A DNA stretch of 64,000 nt from Botrytis cinerea B05.10 (taxonomy: Eukaryota > Ascomycota > Leotiomycetes > Helotiales > Sclerotiniaceae): contig NC_037324.1 of the NCBI RefSeq assembly GCF_000143535.2, positions 1,550,001 through 1,614,000 on the forward strand, read 5' to 3'. The notes under the pieces were generated by a model. That model worked only from the letters and a program-made list of their open reading frames with translations. It had not been told where the DNA came from and did not search any database. Positions within the stretch are counted from its first letter, which is position 1. Each line of letters begins with the position of its first letter. The translations under genes were made by a program, and so were the position numbers. Below, in pieces: positions 10,820-22,962 of this stretch.

Positions 10820-13171
10820 ATGGCGATGACAACTCAGTGCGGATCGGGACATTCTCTTGGTGTCGTACATGTGGGGGGGGACACGAGACACAACAATAAT
10901 GAAGATACAATAAGCACAGATTTGGTTCTGGCAGAGCTTGGGGCGGTTGATTTGCTCCGGCAAGACAGCAGGCCCTCATTCATTGTTGATATGTCGATGG
11001 AAAACGAGATTTGCGGACTTCGCGTAGTCTTCACGAACGATGCCTTCCAGACTTACACCAAATTCAAAAACATTGATTCATGGCTTTCAGGCAACTTGAG
11101 TCAGGGTGGAAATGCATTTGTCAAATGGATACATACTCGACCCAGCAAGGCAGTTAATCAATATTGGTTCCGGCACCAAAGATGGTCTAAAGTTCTATTA
11201 GGAGATCGATGGTGTGTGGTTTCTGGACATGAGATGGCATTCTCGAAGTCAGTACAAGAAGATACCAACGCCATTCATTGCAATCAACTTCAATCAAGAA
11301 CTCCACAAGGGATGCTTTCTCCAATTAAAAAATGGAATCAGAATTCTTACCTTCATTCGGAAACCCACTATTCCATTATGAGGTCACCCGGCTCCCATAA
11401 CTCAGCTGTAGCTGCTCACGCATATTTTACACCCTCTCTATCCTTTGAGACGCCGTTCGCCAAGTTCTTCTGTAGTAAAGATTGGTCTTCTACAGCCGTA
11501 GAGGCCATCTCGGAACAGCTCTTGGATATGACGAGTCTAATCTCCAATTTCAGCCAATTATCTCCTATAGCCATGTTTATTATGGATGCAAAAGACGGAA
11601 GCTTATTATTCGCGAATGAGGCCTGGTATGTTCCACCTAGTCATTCATATTTCCTTATATCTGCAGATGCGACGAATCATTTGACCTCAGATCTTTAGCT
11701 AATATGGATTGTTTCAAGGACAAGAATCACAGGTGGAACAATAGATGAGCATTCAAATCTAAGATGGCTCGACTGTTTGATTGATGAAGATAGAGAATTT
11801 GTCGCGGAACAATGGTACACCCTTCTAAACAAAAAATGCCCAGTTCACTTTCAAGGAAGGTGCAAAACACTCTGGAGACCCAAAGTCCCAGATCCTTCCT
11901 TATTTGGAGAGAATGAAGTTTACTACACGTGGGGCGAGTGTAGTGCGGTCCCGCGACTCAACGCCAACGGGGAGGTGGAGCATGTTGTTGGCTGTCTTAG
12001 TGATGTTACACATATTAAATGGGCTACTCAAATGCAGGAAAGAAGGTTAAGTGATGCAGTAAAGGAGAAGAAGGAACGAGAAGAATTCATGAACATGACA
12101 AGTCATGAGCTGATGAACCCACTTTCGGCCGCCGTCCAAGCAGCACACACCATGATCTCTAGTCTTGATGAGATCAATAAAGCTCTTTCTCATACTCATG
12201 ACAACGTCCTTCATGACGACAATTCAAAAAGTTATGGGGAGATTAAGACGAGTGTAAGGCGCAATATCGAAATCGCGAAAATCATTCTAGCTTGTGGAGA
12301 ACATCAGCAAAAATTGGTGGAGGACGCTCGTATGATGTCTAAACTGGATATCAATCTGTTTTTAATTTCACCAACTCGAACGGAACCAATTCGTGTTGTC
12401 GATACAGCTATGTCTATGCTCTCTGGAGAAACATCGAAGTTAGATATTAGTATCCGACTCGAGGTGGACCCCTCCATGGAAGCTTTAAGTTCGCAATGGC
12501 TTTGCTTCGATCCTTCAAGATTTCTACAACTACTCCTCAATCTCCTCACGAATGCCAACCAATACGCAAAATCATCCAAAACGCGAAATGTAGTAGTGCG
12601 TCTTGGAGCCACAACTGGATCCCCTTACCACAAAGAGATGGGGCGAGAGATACAATACATACCTCTTCGCACAGCACGAAGTGATCCGACTTTGAAAGAC
12701 GCTTCGGGAACAGGAGAGATAGTATACCTTCATTGCTCAATCACAGACACTGGCAAAGGATTGAGTGAAACGGAGAGACAGACACTCTTCAAGAAATTCT
12801 CTCAAACACATTTAAGCACGCACACGAAGTATGGCGATTCTGGTCTGGGATTGTTCATCTGTCGGGAGCTTGCGGAGTTGCAGGGAGGTGCAATTGGTAT
12901 TGGATATGCGGATTCTCAAGCAACGGGTAGCACTTTCGCTTTTTATATCAAGACAAGGCGATCTGAATACAAACCAGCGGAACTACCGCAGGAAACGTCG
13001 ACGGGATCGTCTCAATTGGAGGATCAATCTTCAATGGGCGACTTCGATGTCGGATCTGATACTGATGTTATTTCGATGTCTGAGCTGGAATTTTCAGAGC
13101 CCGAGATGACTGATTCCGAGGCTCTTAAGTGTCGGATCAACGGACATATTCATAGTACTAGCTTTCCCTAG
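10820..13171 (+). CDS. PAS-containing sensor histidine kinase without a receiver domain
   Basis: Exons 10820-11625 and 11719-13171 give 752 residues. A PAS-type segment (PIAMFIMDAKDGSLLFANEAW) spans the intron at about residues 245-370. The dimerisation/phosphoacceptor helix holds the H-box TSHELMNPLSAA, with His398 (codon 12104-12106). The ATPase domain shows an N-box (LLNLLTNANQYA), G1 (ITDTGKGLS), F-box (LFKKFSQTH) and G2 (DSGLGLFICREL). Fungal histidine kinases normally end in a receiver domain for the HPt/response-regulator phosphorelay. Here the frame stops some 70 residues after the ATPase domain, just after RINGHIH, the place where a receiver usually starts. The intron uses an AAG acceptor (TTTCAAG, 11718) behind a GCTAAT branch site; the more usual acceptors nearby give a stop. 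The ligand is unknown. Confidence 0.82.
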
Positions 13172-14817
13172 TTTCAACGATATCAAGGATTACAATAATG
13201 TATCTAAGATTTCAGTACTTACAAATTCAGTCACTAAATTGATACCGGCATTAACATTTGTATGGATTGTGGTAAAGAAACAGAAGTTGATCAGGAGAAC
13301 TTGGATGGAGTTGTGAGGTTGAATGCTCAAGGGGCAGAATTTGAGTCAAAATTTCGAGTCAAAACCCCGAACCAGGAGAAAGTACTGGGCAAGGGCCAAG
13401 GCAGCCACATGATATGAAATTGTGAATCTGTTTCTGAGGAAGTATGGAGTTCGAGACTTGATATCTAAAAGCGGATTTTGGTCGTTGGAATGTCTTGTAG
13501 GGGAATGTCTGGTAGTGTATGCAATTGGATGAACGAACTAGCAGTTGCAAGATGGAGAAGAATGATAAAATATGCAATCATCACTTACCATAAGACTTTT
13601 TGAGTAACGCCTGTCTACATTAATATAAATGTACCGAAAAGTAACAATCAATTACATCAAGAGTTTCTTAGGAATATCACACAACGCCGTCTCAAGTTTT
13701 CGAATAGATATCGGATAGTATTCGAATATCGACTCATCCACTCAAGTTTACGAAGTAAAGAGCACATGAATTACAACGAACATATCTAAGAGGAACCTAC
13801 CATCATCGCGCCACGCGAAACTTTGATGCCCAATCCTCTGCATCTATATTCAAACATAAGCGCTCGCTCATCCACGAATCAATCATTTTGTCCCTCTGCC
13901 AAACTTGCGATTGATATCCTCCTATGATATCTGAATCCCCCCCTCTCTCCTCAAATCTCCTCCCATACAACCCCCTGCAAATTCATCTACCTCGTAACGA
14001 GTCACCATAAGTGGGCTCTCGAAGAAATTTCACCAGGACCATTTTCACGACCGTGCAAACAAACAAGCATAGATCGTATCGGCACGTCACCCTTTTAGGA
14101 TATACACCCGACAGCCTAGCCGAATCAACGACCTGTTCTTTTCTCTCTTTAGGCTGCCCTCTGCACACTCTCCACAAGACAACCAAAAAGATTTTCTCTG
14201 GAAATATGCCATATACTCAAGATCGAGAGTTGAGAATCCTGCATACTTGATTGTCGATTTCATGGCTCAGCGCTGCGGGATTGTTACGAGTATATTTATA
14301 TCTTCGTGAAGCTCTGAGTCGCGTCTTTGGGTCGATATCGATTATTCAATATCTCTGTGTGAATAACCCAACTCGGTCGCAATGCCAAGTACAAAAGGAG
14401 GAATTGTCACTCCGTCTTATGGTAGAAAGAGGCACAGCAGGGGAGTTTGTAAGGCAGGAGTGGGTTCGTCTAGAGTAACATTCAATAGCTAATTTCATGC
14501 TTAATTTAAGGTTAAGTGTGATTCACGTACTATAAGTTGACATTTATCCTTACTGTCGCCCAATTTATTTTTATTTTCGGTATTGTTTTGTTGTCGTTTT
14601 TGTTGTCGTTTTTGTTGTCGCGGTTGGTTTTTGCTGTCGCTGTCGCTATTGTTATCTTCTCACTACACTCTTCATTCGTCTCTCGTTAAAAGTTTTTGCA
14701 CAAGCGCACAAAAATAAAATATAACAATTTGCATACATTGTTGCCTACACTCAACACCATTCACCAATCACAAGAAAGAAGTTTAATTCGAGTCTGATAT
14801 CATACAAACGCACAGAT
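13172..14817. other. Intergenic; possible receiver-domain relic at its left edge
   Basis: No open frame of note. The first 200 bp may be decayed coding sequence of the preceding kinase (see findings). A TTGTTGTCGTTT repeat lies near 14580-14650, just upstream of the next gene's leader. Confidence 0.45.
14584..14647 (+). repeat. TTGTTGTCGTTT tandem repeat in promoter region
   Basis: Three near-exact 12-bp copies followed by degenerate CTGTCG units, about 170-230 bp before the next start codon. Function unknown. Confidence 0.85.
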
Positions 14818-15930
14818 ATGAGGTCTCTCCTCATACCCTGCCTCTTCTTGGCCCCAATCCTCGCAGCACCAGCACCTTACATCATCACAAGTTACGTCGA
14901 ACTATCCGTATACACCCACCTAGAAGCCGAAACCCTTCTTGGCACCACCTACACCGAAGAAGTTGAAACCATCACTCGCGAAGTCATTCCAGATGCGACT
15001 CCCGTCACAGATGCTGTCAAAACACTGACTGACACATCCGCCTACGCACACATCACCATTGTTGAAGTAGTTCTTCCACCCGGTAGCGGTTCTCGGCCCA
15101 CTTCCAGCTACGATTACTATGCGACGACCACTGCTGTTCAAACCAGCTACGTAGTTCCAATAACCTACACCCCAAAACCCAGCTGTACGGGCACGGCTCA
15201 GAACTGGACATATGTAACCAACGTCCCGATCTACATCCCCACGATCCTCGCAAGTTTTATTACGCCTTCGGCTCTCACCACCTCCATTTCAAGATACACT
15301 TACTATGATGATCGTGTGAATGCCGCAACATACGTCAACGCCATTCTCAATCCCACCGACGTGGCAGCCGATTCGTTGGCCAGCGCTTATTCAAACTATG
15401 AACCCTATTCCATGAGTTATTGCTACACTCCCACAACAACATGCATCACTCTCATCTCGACCGCAACCTGTACTCCCACATGGAGATACCCCGGCTACGA
15501 GTCCCCCTCAAACAGTCGCGGCAGCTCTTCATCCGACGATTTATACTCCTGCGACCAGTATTATTGCGGAGACCGCGCGATTCTGCTGTTAATCATCTGT
15601 ATTCCTGTCGGTTGGGTTGTGCTTTGGTTACTCCTTGGACTTTTGGAATCCTGGCTTTCGTTTAAGGGGATCATGTTGGGGTTGAATCGGAAACGAGGAG
15701 TTCCGTATGCGTGGTGTTGTATCTTGATGCTTTTCCTGTGTTTTACGGGACCCACGTATAGAGCCAAGAGTGCGGAGGAACAAGAACGGTTGAAGACGCA
15801 GTGGAAGGAGATGGGTGCGGGCAAGAAGTTGGTGTTGTGGTTAAAGTGGGGGTTTAGGTGGAAGTACCCGGATATGTTGGGAGAGGAACCGGAGAAAAGT
15901 AAAAGAGCTTTTAGAGAAGGGTGTTTGTAG
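14818..15930 (+). CDS. Signal-peptide membrane protein with Tyr/Thr-rich ectodomain
   Basis: An intronless frame of 370 residues. The N-terminus (MRSLLIPCLFLAPILAAPAP) is a clear signal peptide. The next 230 residues are rich in Thr, Tyr, Ser and Val, contain some cysteines (for example CYTPTTTC) and a likely N-glycosylation site in QNWTY. A strong membrane segment (LLLIICIPVGWVVLWLLLGL) lies at about 253-272, with a second hydrophobic stretch near 296-312. The tail of about 55 residues is Lys/Glu/Trp-rich and probably cytoplasmic. The layout resembles fungal cell-surface or wall-sensing proteins, but I recognise no named family and infer only plasma-membrane or endomembrane location. Confidence 0.8.
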   Translation: MRSLLIPCLFLAPILAAPAPYIITSYVELSVYTHLEAETLLGTTYTEEVETITREVIPDATPVTDAVKTLTDTSAYAHITIVEVVLPPGSGSRPTSSYDYYATTTAVQTSYVVPITYTPKPSCTGTAQNWTYVTNVPIYIPTILASFITPSALTTSISRYTYYDDRVNAATYVNAILNPTDVAADSLASAYSNYEPYSMSYCYTPTTTCITLISTATCTPTWRYPGYESPSNSRGSSSSDDLYSCDQYYCGDRAILLLIICIPVGWVVLWLLLGLLESWLSFKGIMLGLNRKRGVPYAWCCILMLFLCFTGPTYRAKSAEEQERLKTQWKEMGAGKKLVLWLKWGFRWKYPDMLGEEPEKSKRAFREGCL

Positions 15931-18007
15931 ATTCTCTGTTTGTGTTGGATTTGGTTTCGTACAGTATATTTGTTTTATGTATCGAATCCAATCTGCACAA
16001 CGAGTTTACTCTCAACTCAGTAATTCGAAGTTATCGTTGCAACTGGGTGGGAAATGAGAATTGCATGGATAGACGGTAATGTTATGATGATGAAGTCGGT
16101 ATATACCAAGATAGTTTAGATATAGATAGACTTAGTGTCTAATTTTTAATTCAATACGTGATCAACACAACAATCACTATCAACCTTGTTCTCGGAAGAA
16201 TACCTAGTTCTAATTGCAGTATATCTTCCTCATCCATTCTCTACCCTAGATAAAGAATCGCTGAAGTATCATACATATAAGGGAAAGAACCCTCATCATA
16301 CCAGTTGAAACGCCCGCTCTCTTCCCTTCCCCAAAAAAACAAAACTAGTAATCAAACCGCCTTAAATAAATCTGCAAAATCCAGAACTCAAGAACGACAT
16401 CTATATAGCCTCGCGAGCAAACTGATTTCCTCGCCTATACTTCACACGCTTTACACAATTCTTCATCTTTGATTCCATTCCATCAACTTTCCCCCGCTTT
16501 TAGCTCCTATGATGTCACCAACTTGTACACCCCTCGCTTCCAAGTTATCGACAGACTTCTTCAATATCGTAATCGGTACGGGGTTTTGATTTCCGCCTCC
16601 CTAATCCCGATGAGCACCAACGGTTCGAATAGCTAAATAATCTAGCAAAGAAAGCATTTCTTCCCCAGATCCGCTGAAGGGCGCATCACATTTGAGGCAA
16701 AGCCTTAGATCTTCGGTTGATAAGAACAAGGGATGTGAGGGTCATTATTGTCAAGATGACCAAGCATGCTTCGCTTGAAATATCGAGGTTAGACATACAG
16801 GTATAGGGAGCGAGAACATGCAAATAAGTTCAAATAAAACACCTCACCACTTCCTTGTCATGAACTCGAGGTAACCAGAACTCTCGGGTACTTGTTCTTA
16901 AATTGGTATATATCCGACGAACACCTAGTAATTGTAGACGAATCTGGATATCAGAAATACATATCTATTGTCAAGGGAGCCAAAGACGTGTCTGAGAAGC
17001 CCATCAGCTCATCAAAGTGTTTGTCATTAGAGAGAGCTTGAAAGAAGAAGAAGAAGAATATAAAAGCATCTACTTCGTACAACTTTCAGATCTACATGGT
17101 TTCATGCTGAGGCAAGATTGACTCAAGTACAACCAACTCATACCGGAAAGCGATGAATCCCAAAGAAAGAAATATTCCAGAATAAACACGTGAGTTTCCA
17201 AAGAAGTAAAGAGATGAGACACCGCAAGTGAGATTATCGTTGCGTATCAATAATCCCAAATCTACACGCCTCGTCGTCGACACAACATCATCAAGCTTGC
17301 CTCAAATCCAAGAACCAAATGATTCTGCACCTACCATAGCAACTCTAGAGTTGAACATCCATACACACCAGAACCCCGAAACCGCGATAAAACAAAACAT
17401 TGAAGAACCACACTCCAAAGTAAGAGATCTCGAGAGGCCTCCACAATATCACGCGTCCGTCACAACCATCCAAATCCAACAAAACGTGCACTCACACGTG
17501 ACCCCCCTCGCATTCGTTCACCAAAACAGCAAAGCGTCTTCCAGTGTCCGCTCGACCAATCGAATCCCTGTATATCTCTCTAACCGAAATACATTCTTCT
17601 CAATGCATACGGATCAACATCAGCACTCTTCAATATACGCGCAGCAACATGGAATGGATGACGCATTACTCACTTCAAACAATCTAATTGCTCCGTGCAA
17701 CACATGGAGAATCCCAAGAAGGAAATGTAGAAGTTGTTAGTGCAGCTACAAGGCTGAGTACCTGGGTAGCGTTACTCCTAATCCCAGGTAACGTGTATGT
17801 TCTGAAAACGGAGGGGTATTGCGATGATGAATTTCTCGAGTATATATATGAGTATCTGGATCGAGAGTTTTCATCTCCCCCTTCACCTTTTAAGCTTTAC
17901 AATTCCCAAGTGTTTCGACCCTGTTATAAAATTTTCTCCCGACGTTCCATACTCAGTTCTCCTTATATACTATCACATTACATCTTTCTTCACATAACCA
18001 TCTATCC
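15931..18007. other. 2.1-kb intergenic region
   Basis: No supported gene. A 177-codon open stretch at 17210-17740 has no ATG until late and its composition does not look like a known protein. The last 100 bp before 18008 are pyrimidine-rich and look like a leader. Confidence 0.45.
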
Positions 18008-19688
18008 ATGTCTTTCATAATCGAAGGGGCAATAAAAGGCATCGCAGCCGGTATTGGTCTCGCGTCCGAGAGTGTGCACGCCCATAAAGCAAAGAAAGCC
18101 AGTAAAGTTCATTCTCCATCTCCACAAGCATTCAGTGGTGAGGACATTCAATCTCGATCATCTAGCTCCAATGCCTTGAGAATCTCGCATGAAGATCCCA
18201 TGGCCGTAATGTGCAGTTCTCCACCCGAAGAAAACGATGAACAGATTTGGGAGTTAGATGCTGCACAAGATGAGCTTGCACTCGAACACGAGATCGCTGT
18301 CTCTCCGCCCCACGAGACGCACCAAGTTTCCCCCTCAGACCTTACGGTACAGGAAATCGAAGCAGATGATCAAGGCCCCCAAGGAAAAGAAAAACACACT
18401 GTTTTCATGAAAGTATTCGTCTCCCGCTTCATTGCCAAATATCCCGCCCCTCAATATCCATCATCCCATTCCATCACCAACCGACTCCCCCTTCCCGTCA
18501 TTCTCCCCCAACGCCGACCCAAAAGCCGTTCTCGAGGCTTCATCCACGCCTATGCTCCTCTCCTCCAAGACTGTGATATCTCCGAGGCCATGTGGCTTGA
18601 TTTCCTGCGTACATTTAACGAAGCAACCCAAGCCTCCCCTTGGATCCAATGCATAAATTTTGCCGGGTTGGCCGCGCATGGAGTTGCTCCCGGCGTTGCT
18701 ATCGCTGTTCAGATAGCGATTGCAGTTGCTATCAAAACTGCAAATGAGATTCATTCTCGTCAACGAACAAATTCATTCCTGGACGCGATGAATAACCAAT
18801 TCTTTCGTCCTCGTGGTCTGTATGCATTGGTATTGACTTGGAATCCAGATGATGGAAGTCATACGAGTATGGTTGATATGACATCCACCATTTCAAAATC
18901 AATTGATCCACAAACTGGAGAATCAAAAACCAGGAATAAATTTCATACGTCATCCGGAAACACATATGGTGATTTCGAGTTTCCAGAAGCTGCACCTCTT
19001 ATTTTTCCGGCTCTCGATGCGACTTTAGCAAATACGGGATCAGAGGAAGAAGAAAAACTCAAGGAAAAGTTGAAAAGGAAAGGAAATTTTGTATCTGATT
19101 ACATGGATCGAAGAGCACGAGCGCAATACGCAGCGCATAATCCCAATAGCTTTTTGTCGACTGGGCCAAAGGAGAAGTTTACGAGTCGGTATGCGGATCC
19201 GAATCACCCGGCGAGTAGTGGAAATCCATGGAGCTTGATTACAGGTGGTAAGTTTAATCCACCTATGGGGAAAGACTTGGTGGCTGCTAGAATGGGAGGA
19301 GGGGGGTTTGGTGGAAGAGGTGGAGGACTAGGTGGACTTGGTGCCGTCTTCGGTAGCGAGCGTTCCGAGTTAGGTAGGAGACAAGCACAATCAGATGGCA
19401 GAATAGGTCGACAGCGTGGAGGTAATGAAGAACAGCAGCAGCACAGAAATAACCCAAGAGGAATGAACAGCTTCGGGGGACTTGGAGGGTTTGGTGGCCC
19501 TGATATCATAACGAAGGGAGTTAAGAAGATTCTGGGTAACGTGAGTACTGCCTAGTTCAACAAGTTGAATGCAAGAGAGTGATTGCTAATAAACATCACA
19601 GAATATTCTATATCTCGTGGTAGTAAACATGCCAAGCGATGAAGAAATTGCAACGGCTAGCGCGCAGATCAGAAGTTGGGGTGTTTGA
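18008..19688 (+). CDS. Conserved fungal protein of unknown function
   Basis: Exons 18008-19540 and 19602-19688 give 539 residues. The second exon adds ILYLVVVNMPSDEE and a short tail, replacing the immediate stop that follows if the intron is retained. The N-terminus (MSFIIEGAIKGIAAGIGLAS) is a hydrophobic Gly/Ala-rich helix. A middle block at about residues 150-300 has an Ala/Val-rich segment (VAPGVAIAVQIAIAVAIK) that could insert in or lie on a membrane. The region near 430-510 is Gly-rich, with GGGGFGGRGGG. I remember similar uncharacterised proteins across Pezizomycotina sharing the N-terminal helix and the NMPSDEE-like end, but no function. The neighbouring pH-signalling gene gives no safe hint. 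Confidence 0.82.
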
Positions 19689-20232
19689 AAATTTGGGGTT
19701 GTAATATTGTATACGACATGCAGAAGCGATACTTGTGAGGGGCAAGACAGATGCAATTGAGAAGAAGAGTATATTTGCTTTAAAAAATCGAGTTCAATCT
19801 ATCATCTTCCCCACATTGCCCCAATATAGCAGTAAGGCCGTGCTTACTATCAGACCCGTCGTTCTGGTAATTAATCACAAACTATGTGAATCCACTTACC
19901 ATTCAATGCAAGCCACATCACTTGTGTCTATAAAACTCATCCACATATCACGTGTAAATGGATACGTGGCGCAAATGTAAGACGGTAACGTACCCATGAT
20001 CATTTTATCTCACCACTAGAAAGATATGAATGAATGTAAAGTTGATTTGTTGCACATCTCATTGTTGCACCGAGTGATGGGATGAACTTGTCCTGCTAGG
20101 GTAGTGAACAGGCGGTGTGGTGATGCGGATTGATTGGGGGTGAATAGTTCTAGTGGAGCTTGTGTTACACCCGTGGCGATCCAGGTCTAGAACATGTCTT
20201 GGTTTCTCGGGCGCGAGACAGAGATGTATGAT
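19689..20232. other. Convergent 3' intergenic region
   Basis: Lies between the 3' ends of two convergent genes. No coding or RNA gene seen. Confidence 0.5.
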
Positions 20233-21726
20233 CTAGAAATAATTTGCACTTCCAGCATAATCCCCCTTTGTGCCCGGGAATGCACCAACTGGTGTTCCGT
20301 TGTTCTCCTCATCGGAACTATTGTCCTCTTCGTACGTATCCGCTCGATCTGGAGGCGCTCTCATACTTTCAAGGACTTGACTGTCAAGACTTGGAGGGCT
20401 GTAAGATTTTAGTGTATGCATTTCCCGTCCGGATGGTAGAGCTGAGATGAGTGTTCCAATAGAGGGTATGAGCTGTGTACCGATCTGTGTTTGCCATTAG
20501 TACTGGGTTTTGCAGAGAATAGAAGGGGTGTAGCCTACAGTGTCGTTCATCTTCACCCATTTCTTCTCCAGCATTTCCAGAACTCTGCCCTCCTCCGCTT
20601 TCCCTGCATCACTTCCCCAATCCTTCCCCTTTTCAACTCTACGATCCTCTCTCTTTTCTGTCCATTCTTTCTTTAATCTCCCGAATCCCATTCCAGAGGA
20701 TTTCTTTCCATCATCTCCCACTAGCATACCCAGCTCACTCAAGCCAGCTCTCAACCATCCAATACCATCACCTGTCTTCCCTCCTAACTCCGCATCCACC
20801 CCAAAGAATCTGCAAGCTTTTCCTCTTCCCACTCTTCGCAAGTCCTCCACGTATTTTAACAACTCAGCATCGACCTTTCCCTTTCCTCCATTGCCCATTC
20901 CACCTAGCATGGCGACAGCATTACCCGCATGGTCAGCGGCAGCAAGACATAATCTTGCAAAAAGATGAGCGCGAACTTTGGGCATCTCAGGAGCTTTGAT
21001 CATCCATTCTTTATCATTTTTGTTACGATCTTGTTGCACTGCTGCTGGGTATGGATCATCTTTTAGAACCGCCAGTAATGTACTTTCGGCCAAGGCTAAG
21101 CTACTAAGGGCACGGAAAACTGGGTTTGAGATATCAGGACAAGGGGGTGGAGAAGTAAGACTCGTTGATCGGGAGAACAGATAGTTATGAATCGAACCAG
21201 CTGCTAGCAATTGCTCTGTAGCAGCTTTGATACATGAAGTTCTTTGATCAGGTGATGGTGACGCTGTCGCAGATGAATAGAGTGGATGTAATGAGGATCG
21301 TGAAAGAAGAACATGGGTATAGGCTAGTGTTGAAAGAACGAAATAAATTTCATATTCCAAACTCTGTATCTTCAACCTTGGAATTTCTCTTCCGGGTATT
21401 GGGGGATCTGAAAGGGTTGGACGCCATTCTAGAGTTGGTGTCGAAGTGAGGATGATATCTATGTGTTCTGCTCCGGGATCAAATTGAGAGGATATACCAG
21501 AGTCGATGGCTAAGAGATAAGGGATGTAGTTGTTGAGTGCTTGGAGAATAGATGCAAGATTTGAAGATTGCTGTGAAGGAGTAAGTCGTTTGTGCCTCTT
21601 CAGCACATCACGAAGAACCCCTCTGTACGTGCTTGCGGTTAAAGGCAGTGAGGGGTGTGAGTCGCTTGTGAAATATGACGAGAAAGAAAACGAAGATGTT
21701 GTGGGAAGTTCAAGTGGGAAGGGCAT
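20233..21726 (-). CDS. palC: pH-response regulator PalC (BRO1-domain protein)
   Basis: Minus-strand exons 20539-21726 and 20233-20484 give 479 residues, close to the usual PalC length. The N-terminus MPFPLELPTTSSFSFSSYF and the BRO1-type helical core (LKIQSLEYEIYFVLSTLAY, KVRAHLFARLCLAAADHAGN) match remembered fungal PalC. The 54-nt intron has a perfect TACTAAT branch site. The second exon restores the conserved end (TQLIPSIGTLISALPSGRE; MRAPPDRAD; VGAFPGTKGDY). PalC works in ambient-pH sensing: at alkaline pH it is recruited to ESCRT-III (Vps32) through its BRO1 domain at plasma-membrane sites. It then helps pass the signal to PalB and to PacC cleavage. Confidence 0.9.
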
Positions 21727-22341
21727 GATTGAATGTGTGAATGCGAATCAGTAGAATGCCTTTGGACACGGCGTGAAGTTCAATGCTCCCACTCCACGTG
21801 ACTCTTTGAGGTTTATAATGAGTGTTCGCAAGCGGTAGGAGTCTTTGTTCGTGGACAGTGGGTGGTTGTGCAGATGTTGCCGACTCATCAACCCGTGTCA
21901 AAAGAATGAGGATATAAATTGAAACATCAAAGAGGAAGTGGTGGTGAGAGAGCCAGTCGAATGGTCGGACCCTCGTTTGGAATTTGGCGGGGCAATGATA
22001 TTGAATGCATTGATGGCTTTTGGAGATGACCGTAGCAATTTGCCTGGTCTGCTTGTCCCACCATATGGATAATATGGCGAACCTTATCAAATGCCACCAA
22101 TTCATTTTTATCTACGTCATCTTGGTTACCAGAAATGCTGCTTGTGAGACTGGCTAGACCACCACCTGGTAGCTAAGGAATCATATTCAAGAGTAGGTAA
22201 ATCTCAAGTTATTCATTTCTTCATCCATAACAACCATTTATACCACACACTCAATCGTCGGTACGCGAAAATACATTGCATACTCTTCTCGTATCAAGAC
22301 TAAGCTTCAATCCTCTCTATTTACCCAGTTCGCCGTTCACC
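21727..22341. other. Divergent promoter region (palC / next gene)
   Basis: Shared upstream region of two divergently transcribed genes. No coding frame supported on either strand. Confidence 0.5.
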
Positions 22342-22782
22342 ATGTCTGCATCTCAAAACCAATCCTCACTCAACTCCACCCCCGCCGGTACAACTTTTGG
22401 CCCCAACTCCGGCGCGCCATCGTCCACAGCCACTCCTGGTATGTCAGTAGGATCGGCTACAGCCATGGGCCATGGCGATCATCCAAAAGATAATGCGGAC
22501 GACAGCAATGCCAAATTGTCGAGTTCCAAGGTCGGGCCTCAACAAGAGGATTTGGATGGAGAGCAAATGAGAGCACCAGGAGAAGGAGATGTCATGGCTG
22601 CTCAATTCGACAAGAAGGATGCTGGATGGGGAGAGGAGGGTAGTTATACAAGTGATTTGGATAGACAAAAGGCAGAGCAGAAGGAGGCTAGAGAGAAGAT
22701 CAAGAGTCAACGAGAGCAAGGCATCGATGTAGATGGAGGTGCAGGTGGAAGAATCCAAAACGAAGGGTTGGGGTCCGTTTGA
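22342..22782 (+). CDS. Small hydrophilic conserved fungal protein
   Basis: Single exon of 146 residues. The ATG at 22342 is chosen over one 66 nt upstream because the extra residues look like leader. The N-terminal half is Ser/Thr/Gly/Pro-rich (TPAGTTFGPNSGAPS). The C-terminal half is charged and probably helical, with the conserved-looking stretch DAGWGEEGSYTSDLDRQKAE and the ending GGAGGRIQNEGLG. No signal peptide or membrane segment. I recall similar small, uncharacterised, probably disordered proteins in many ascomycetes, but no assigned role. Confidence 0.72.
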   Translation: MSASQNQSSLNSTPAGTTFGPNSGAPSSTATPGMSVGSATAMGHGDHPKDNADDSNAKLSSSKVGPQQEDLDGEQMRAPGEGDVMAAQFDKKDAGWGEEGSYTSDLDRQKAEQKEAREKIKSQREQGIDVDGGAGGRIQNEGLGSV

Positions 22783-22962
22783 AGCGAAAGGAAGACTTGA
22801 ATTCAAACCTTTGTAATATTTGGGTGGTTGTCACTGCTTTATCGTCGGCCTTTCTGCAAAATATGATTTGCCACGATCCCACCTTGCCATGTATTATATC
22901 TGCCAAATAACCCAAACTCCGTCGCCATGCCCGAAAATCAAAGCGACCATTCCCTTATGGTA

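Noticed and set aside
16621..16640. GGTTCGAAT box resembling a tRNA B-box
   Set aside because: No acceptor stem, A-box or cloverleaf can be formed around it.
17210..17740. 177-codon open stretch before the 18-kb gene
   Set aside because: No ATG until late, no plausible upstream exon found, and composition unlike its neighbours.
20540..20968. Plus-strand ORFs across palC
   Set aside because: Antisense shadows of the palC coding exon, rich in Pro/Ser as expected from its complement.
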